From Paenibacillus tianmuensis (GTDB lineage: Bacteria; Bacillota; Bacilli; Paenibacillales; NBRC-103111): a stretch of DNA of 64,000 nt. The position numbers and the translations under genes were made by a program. Of the stretch, positions 60,302 through 64,000 are shown one piece after another. Each line of letters starts with the position of its first letter. The first letter of the stretch is position 1. Under the pieces are notes generated by a model. It was not told the DNA's origin, did not search any database, and saw only the letters and a program-made list of their open reading frames with translations. Where the stretch lies: assembly GCF_900100345.1 (NCBI RefSeq), contig NZ_FMTT01000002.1, positions 163,715 through 227,714 of the forward strand. The letters are read 5' to 3'.

Positions 60302-61228
60302 ATGAGCGTTGTGTTTCTCTTTCCGGGCCAAGGTTCACAACAGACAGAAATGCTCCATCAATTGCCGGATCATCCGGCTATCGAAGCAACTTTTCATGAA
60401 GCAAGTGAGGTATTGAAAGAAGACGTATATACGCTAGATTCGGAAAAGTCTCTTTCCTCTACGATTGCCGTTCAACTTGCCTTACTTATTTCCGGAGTAG
60501 CTGCGGCCCGTGCTTTACAAGCGGAAGGAGCATCGCCGGATTGGGTGGCCGGTCATTCTGTGGGCGCATTCAGTGCTGCTGTCATTTCAAATGTTCTAGA
60601 ATTCAAAGACGCGTTACAACTTGTAAAGCTGCGTGCCACGCTAATGGAAAATGCATATCCAAGGGGGTATGGGATGGGGGTTGTCGCAGGTCTCCATGAA
60701 CGCCGATTATTTGAAATCATCCAAAAAGAGTTTACGCGCGAGGAGCCTGTCTACATGGCTAATCTGAATGCTCCTCAACAAATTACCGTTGCAGGTGCGA
60801 TTGCCGGACTCGAAAGAGTCTTTGCATCCGCCCGTTTGTCAGGTGCTCGGATGGCCCGGTTATTGAACGTAAGCGTTCCTTCGCATTGCCCATTGCTAAA
60901 TCGGGTATCAGAGGAGTTGATGGTGGCCTTGGAAAGGACAGCTTTGCGTGAACCAACTGTACCTTACGCAGCGAACGTTAATGCACGAACTCTTAAGAAC
61001 GCAGCAGCCATCAGAAAAGATCTTGCATTAAGCGTTGCCAAACCTGTTCGGTGGCACGATGCAACTACGCTGTTATACGAACGGGGGGCCAGGCTGTTTG
61101 TGGAAATGTCACCTGGTCACGTCTTGACAGACCTGGCTGCTGCGGCATTTCCTAACGCACGATCGATTTCGTTCAGTAAGAGTGGATTGGAGGACGCGAA
61201 AATATTGATTTTGCGCGAGTCTTCTTAA
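60302..61228 (+). CDS. mdcH: Malonyl-CoA:ACP transacylase of malonate decarboxylase
   Basis: 308-residue FabD-fold transacylase that recharges the decarboxylase ACP from malonyl-CoA. F-P-G-Q-G-S-Q (7-13), active-site G-H-S-V-G-A (Ser86), Arg in K-L-R-A-T-L-M, and catalytic His in V-S-V-P-S-H-C-P-L-L-N. GGGAGG precedes the ATG. Last gene of the operon; spacing and motifs distinguish it from housekeeping fabD, which would sit in a fatty-acid cluster. Confidence 0.93.
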   Translation: MSVVFLFPGQGSQQTEMLHQLPDHPAIEATFHEASEVLKEDVYTLDSEKSLSSTIAVQLALLISGVAAARALQAEGASPDWVAGHSVGAFSAAVISNVLEFKDALQLVKLRATLMENAYPRGYGMGVVAGLHERRLFEIIQKEFTREEPVYMANLNAPQQITVAGAIAGLERVFASARLSGARMARLLNVSVPSHCPLLNRVSEELMVALERTALREPTVPYAANVNARTLKNAAAIRKDLALSVAKPVRWHDATTLLYERGARLFVEMSPGHVLTDLAAAAFPNARSISFSKSGLEDAKILILRESS

Positions 61229-61231
61229 AAT

Positions 61232-61263
61232 AAAAACCCCCGGCGCCGTTGCAGACGCCGGGG
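61232..61263 (-). terminator. Terminator of trxB
   Basis: On the minus strand CCCCGGCG (61263-61256) pairs with CGCCGGGG, followed by GTTTTTATTTT. It lies between the convergent mdcH and trxB stops and may also close mdc. Confidence 0.85.
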
Positions 61264-61282
61264 TCATAGCCTTCCGATTCTA

Positions 61283-62224
61283 TTACAGCGCAAGCTCCTT
61301 CAGCTCGGCCGACTCCAGAAACTTCTCGCAATCGAGCGCCGCCATGCAGCCTGTCCCGGCTGCGCTGATCGCCTGCCGATACCGGCTGTCTTGAACGTCG
61401 CCGCACGCGAACACGCCGGGAATGTTCGTTTCCGTCGTTCCGGGCTTCACCAGCAGGTAACCGTTCTCGTCGGTCGTCAGCTGGCCGTCCAGAAACTTCG
61501 TATTCGGCGTGTGGCCGATCGATATGAAGACCCCGCTCGTTTCGATGATTTCTTCCTCGCCGGTATCGTTGTTTCTCACCTTAAGCCCGGTAATGCCCTG
61601 TTCTCCCGCGATGACTTCCAGCGGAGTCCGGTTCAGCTTCCAGCTGATTTTCTCATTGGCTCGCGCCCGGTCCTGCATGATCTTCGACGCGCGAAGCTCG
61701 GTGCGCCGGTTCACCATAATGACCTCCGAAGCGAAGCGGGTCAAGAAGCCCGCCTCTTCCATGGCCGAATCCCCGCCGCCGATGACAATAACTTTTTTGC
61801 CCCGGAAGAAGAAGCCGTCACATGTCGCACAGGCGCTTACCCCGCGGCCGATGTTTTCCTTTTCTCCCGGAATGCCGAGGTATTTCGCAGAAGCTCCGGT
61901 GGACACGATCACCGTTTCCGCTTGAACGTCGCCCATGCCTTCTACCGAAAGCGTAAACGGCCGCTTGGAAAGATCGGCTTTATTCACCCATCCCGTCCGG
62001 AATTCGGCGCCGAAGCGTTCGGCCTGCTTACGCATATTATCCATTAATTCAGGACCCATAATCCCTTCCGGGAAGCCCGGAAAGTTCTCGACCTCGGTCG
62101 TCGTCGTCAGTTGTCCCCCCGGCTCCGGACCTTCAATCACCAAAGGCTTCATTCCCGCTCTTGCCAAATAAATAGCCGCCGTCAAACCTCCGGGGCCTGT
62201 TCCGATAATTACGCTGTTGTACAT
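61283..62224 (-). CDS. trxB: Thioredoxin reductase
   Basis: 313-residue NADPH-dependent flavoprotein that keeps thioredoxin reduced. FAD loop I-G-T-G-P-G-G-L-T-A-A (7-17), redox-active C-A-T-C (Cys132, Cys135) followed by D-G-F-F-F, NADPH loop G-G-G-D-S-A-M-E-E-A, and C-terminal G-V-F-A-C-G-D-V-Q-D-S-R-Y-R-Q. GAAGGAGG precedes the ATG at 62224. It is unrelated to the mdc operon and marks the return to core-genome composition. Confidence 0.96.
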   Translation of the reverse strand: MYNSVIIGTGPGGLTAAIYLARAGMKPLVIEGPEPGGQLTTTTEVENFPGFPEGIMGPELMDNMRKQAERFGAEFRTGWVNKADLSKRPFTLSVEGMGDVQAETVIVSTGASAKYLGIPGEKENIGRGVSACATCDGFFFRGKKVIVIGGGDSAMEEAGFLTRFASEVIMVNRRTELRASKIMQDRARANEKISWKLNRTPLEVIAGEQGITGLKVRNNDTGEEEIIETSGVFISIGHTPNTKFLDGQLTTDENGYLLVKPGTTETNIPGVFACGDVQDSRYRQAISAAGTGCMAALDCEKFLESAELKELAL

Positions 62225-62440
62225 GATGTTTTCCTCCTTCATCCATCCTATCCTTAAGCTTTATCATATCTCACTCGGAGACAGGGTGCATGAAGGTTTG
62301 ATTAAGGTCACATGAAGGATTCATGAAGAAAAAGCGGACAATTTCCGTATCCATTGCTATAGTAATTGGTTTTATTTGTGTGCTACAGTAAGAGTAAAAT
62401 AATTTTGCCAGCTGTGACCGGCAGATAGGAGAGTGTCTTT

Positions 62441-62968
62441 ATGAGCATGATTGGTAATTACTGCAAGATCACGAAAGAACAGTTTGATTTGTTATACCAA
62501 AATAAAATAGCTGTTTCAGAGTTTTTATATTCCGATGGAGGACATCTATCTGAAAATGACAAATTGGACATAGATAAAGCATGGGATATTATTAACTTCG
62601 TTTTGACTGGACAAAGTATGATGAACATGGGCGAGCATATGGAAAATATGAATAACTTGCCACCTATTTTCCATATTGTATTAGGGGGAAAAGAAATTAG
62701 CAATGAAGATATTGGCTATGGTTCGGCGAGGTATTTGACCAATCAAGAGGTAAAAGAGTGCTATCTTTCAATTAAGGGTATGACAAAAGAAGATTTCCAA
62801 AAGCGCTCTGACATAGAAAAAATGTTGGAAAATGTTGTACATCCCTTAATGGAAGATGAAGATGGTGAAGAAGTTTTTGAGTATTCTTATCATCACTTTG
62901 AAGCCTTACAATCATTTTTTGAGCAGGCAAGTTCTGAAGATAAGTATATGCTTTTATATATCAATTAA
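62441..62968 (+). CDS. DUF1877 (YfbM-like) protein
   Basis: 175-residue soluble acidic protein. The DUF1877 core is visible: M-I-G-N-Y-C-K-I-T near the start, L-D-I-D-K-A-W-D-I-I-N-F-V-L-T-G (about 42-57), G-G-K-E-I and D-I-G-Y-G-S-A-R-Y-L-T (about 90-100), late Y-S-Y-H-H-F. Function unknown; members occur among polymorphic-toxin immunity genes. GGAGAGTG precedes the ATG. Strongly AT-rich compared with trxB; paired with the next gene 24 bases on. Confidence 0.8.
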   Translation: MSMIGNYCKITKEQFDLLYQNKIAVSEFLYSDGGHLSENDKLDIDKAWDIINFVLTGQSMMNMGEHMENMNNLPPIFHIVLGGKEISNEDIGYGSARYLTNQEVKECYLSIKGMTKEDFQKRSDIEKMLENVVHPLMEDEDGEEVFEYSYHHFEALQSFFEQASSEDKYMLLYIN

Positions 62969-62992
62969 CAATTTAAATTTGGGGTGACAACA

Positions 62993-63601
62993 ATGCCGAT
63001 GTCTACAGAAAATATACAGGCATTAAAAGATATTATTGAAGGTAAAAGTAGTGTTTGGTGGCATAAGTGGTGGCGTGATCATGCCGTTGCTCTTGAAAAG
63101 GAATTGGGGAGAACAGACTATTTAAAGTTAAAACATGGGCGTTTAACAGCTGTGTCAGAATACTTGAGCAAAATAGGCGTTTCCTATATATGGAGTCCAA
63201 AAGGCAGGCTAGCCGAAACTTATGCGAAATTAGACACAAGTTTATTAGATGAGGATGGCAAATTGAATGAGGCTGCGCTTGATGAACATTGGGGCGGAGC
63301 AATCGGTTTGTTTAAGAATGGGCAAGCCGATCAATCAATGAAAATTTTTAGAGAAATGTTATACAAAATAGTCGAATCTCAAAATATAGTCGAGTTTGAG
63401 GAGTTGGCAAATTGCGATATATTATTTGAACTTGGGGAAAATGACTTTGCCTTAGCTTGTTTAAAAGTAATATCAACGATTCAAACCGATGATGATTTTA
63501 GTAACGTTTTAGAGGAGTTTAATGAAACTTATGATGACATCGTATTTTCAGCGATTGATTTTGCTAAGAGTGAATACGAAAAACGTACTTCGTTGGAATG
63601 A
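62993..63601 (+). CDS. Protein of unknown function, possible immunity protein
   Basis: 202-residue soluble acidic protein, predominantly helical, with a Trp-rich segment V-W-W-H-K-W-W-R-D-H (about 21-30) and W-S-P-K-G-R-L near 65. No family recognised. GGGGTG precedes the ATG at 62993; a GTG at 62984 is less likely. It forms a bicistron with the DUF1877 gene, is AT-rich, and precedes an IS630-type element, so an immunity or other accessory role is possible but unproven. Confidence 0.6.
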   Translation: MPMSTENIQALKDIIEGKSSVWWHKWWRDHAVALEKELGRTDYLKLKHGRLTAVSEYLSKIGVSYIWSPKGRLAETYAKLDTSLLDEDGKLNEAALDEHWGGAIGLFKNGQADQSMKIFREMLYKIVESQNIVEFEELANCDILFELGENDFALACLKVISTIQTDDDFSNVLEEFNETYDDIVFSAIDFAKSEYEKRTSLE

Positions 63602-63617
63602 ATACTGAAAAAAAGCG

Positions 63618-63644
63618 AAGCGCCCTTTTACGTGGAGGGCGCTT
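63618..63644 (+). terminator. Hairpin after the DUF1877 bicistron
   Basis: AAGCGCCCT (63618-63626) pairs with AGGGCGCTT (63636-63644). The A-run lies before the stem and the T-run after it is poor. Confidence 0.55.
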
Positions 63645-63800
63645 GTCGGTAATCCTCATGCTTTAAACCAAAAGCCACGAAGTGAAAGGTGTTCGCATCT
63701 ATATAAGTTGAACTAAAGACCTTAGAAATCTATGGTAAGGAAATTCATACCTACTTGTCGAATAAGTAATGAAACATGAACAGACAGGCAGGGAATGAAG

Positions 63801-64000
63801 ATGGAAAACGCACAAAAATTAGAAGAAGTTAAGCAAGCGATGAAAAAAGCAAAAGATCGCCGCATGTACGAGCGTTATCAGGCGCTATATTTATATTTGC
63901 AAGGTACCCGGGCGGAAGCGATTGCGCCTATTTTAAACCGAAGCGTTCAAACGGTAAAAGGCTATATTCAAGCTTATCAAACAGGTGGTCTTTCCGCTTT
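63801..64000 (+). mobile_element. IS630-type transposase, 5' part (runs off the window)
   Basis: The first 66 codons of a transposase are in view. The protein opens M-E-N-A-Q-K-L-E-E-V and contains a homeodomain-like HTH: R-M-Y-E-R-Y-Q-A-L-Y-L-Y-L, A-I-A-P-I-L-N-R-S-V-Q-T-V-K-G-Y-I-Q-A-Y, as in the N terminus of IS630-family (Tc1/mariner-like) transposases. CAGGGA lies before the ATG. The left end of the element is probably between 63645 and 63800, but no terminal repeat can be confirmed without the right end. Confidence 0.75.

Noticed and set aside
62336..62346. Third copy of GGACAATTTCC, the siderophore-promoter repeat
   Set aside because: Single copy with no 22-bp partner and no iron gene nearby; likely chance.
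62323..62391. 22-codon frame starting M-K-K-K-R, signal-peptide-like, upstream of the DUF1877 gene
   Set aside because: Poor ribosome binding site, very short and unconserved as far as I can tell; possibly a gene remnant.
1..64000. CRISPR arrays, tRNA or rRNA genes
   Set aside because: No regularly spaced repeats and no cloverleaf or rRNA-like segments were seen while reading.

Overview
The window reads as chromosomal DNA of an endospore-forming, Gram-positive bacterium of the Paenibacillus type. The evidence is spore germination receptor genes (gerA, gerB and two gerC paralogues), the spore coat protein GerQ, a 30-residue YjcZ-type sporulation peptide, an S-layer-homology surface protein, strong AGGAGG-type ribosome binding sites, and Bacillus-type operators (GlnR/TnrA, Fur, a FapR-like box). 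Most genes have moderate-to-high GC. Several islets are visibly AT-richer and look acquired: about 1.8-2.3 kb, 30.4-33.0 kb, 51.1-55.0 kb and 62.4-63.6 kb.

Layout. 0-5.4 kb: SLH surface protein, a SUKH immunity-like protein, a small Toprim protein, an AEC permease, and copper/heme assembly genes for cytochrome oxidase (Sco, CtaB). 5.6-10.5 kb: urease operon ureA-B-C-F-G-D on the minus strand, with a GlnR/TnrA box over its -10 and no ureE. 10.8-15.8 kb: aldo/keto reductase, gerQ, and the lysophospholipid salvage pair aas-lplT. 15.9-24.7 kb: a nine-gene minus-strand operon (HAD hydrolase, RpiR regulator, metallo-beta-lactamase-fold protein, five-gene oligopeptide ABC importer, metallophosphoesterase). 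24.9-30.2 kb: a ger operon with a sigma-G-like promoter. 30.4-33.6 kb: an AT-rich membrane glycosyltransferase, an IS3-family transposase remnant, yjcZ, a nucleotidyltransferase and a TetR regulator. 33.7-37.6 kb: a Fur-controlled Feu-like siderophore importer with an esterase. 38.2-42.1 kb: a NosD-L-Y-F copper-cluster-type maturation operon without nosZ. 42.1-46.3 kb: an MFS efflux/TetR operon, divergent from an Lsa-type ABC-F antibiotic resistance gene with an attenuation leader. 46.3-50.9 kb: glyoxalase-fold proteins, a truncated acetyltransferase, a secreted M28 aminopeptidase and YitT. 51.1-61.2 kb: a LysR regulator divergent from an M20 peptidase, an AbgT-family transporter and a complete biotin-independent malonate decarboxylase operon (mdcA-B-C-DE-G-H). 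61.3-64 kb: thioredoxin reductase, a DUF1877 protein, an unknown protein, and the start of an IS630-type transposase.

How the genes fit together. The most interesting unit is at 51-61 kb. Its malonate decarboxylase genes are co-directional with an AbgT-type transporter and an M20 metallopeptidase, under a divergent LysR regulator. This suggests import of a malonyl conjugate such as a malonyl-amide, hydrolysis of the amide bond, and decarboxylation of the freed malonate; that chemistry is inference. Other units worth attention are the lsa attenuator, the UreG with a His-rich N terminus in a urease operon lacking ureE, the nosDLYF set without nosZ, and the siderophore promoter with a Fur box plus a 22-bp-period direct repeat. 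Start codons were moved from the longest possible reading frame to the site best supported by a ribosome binding site. No tRNA, rRNA or CRISPR array was seen.
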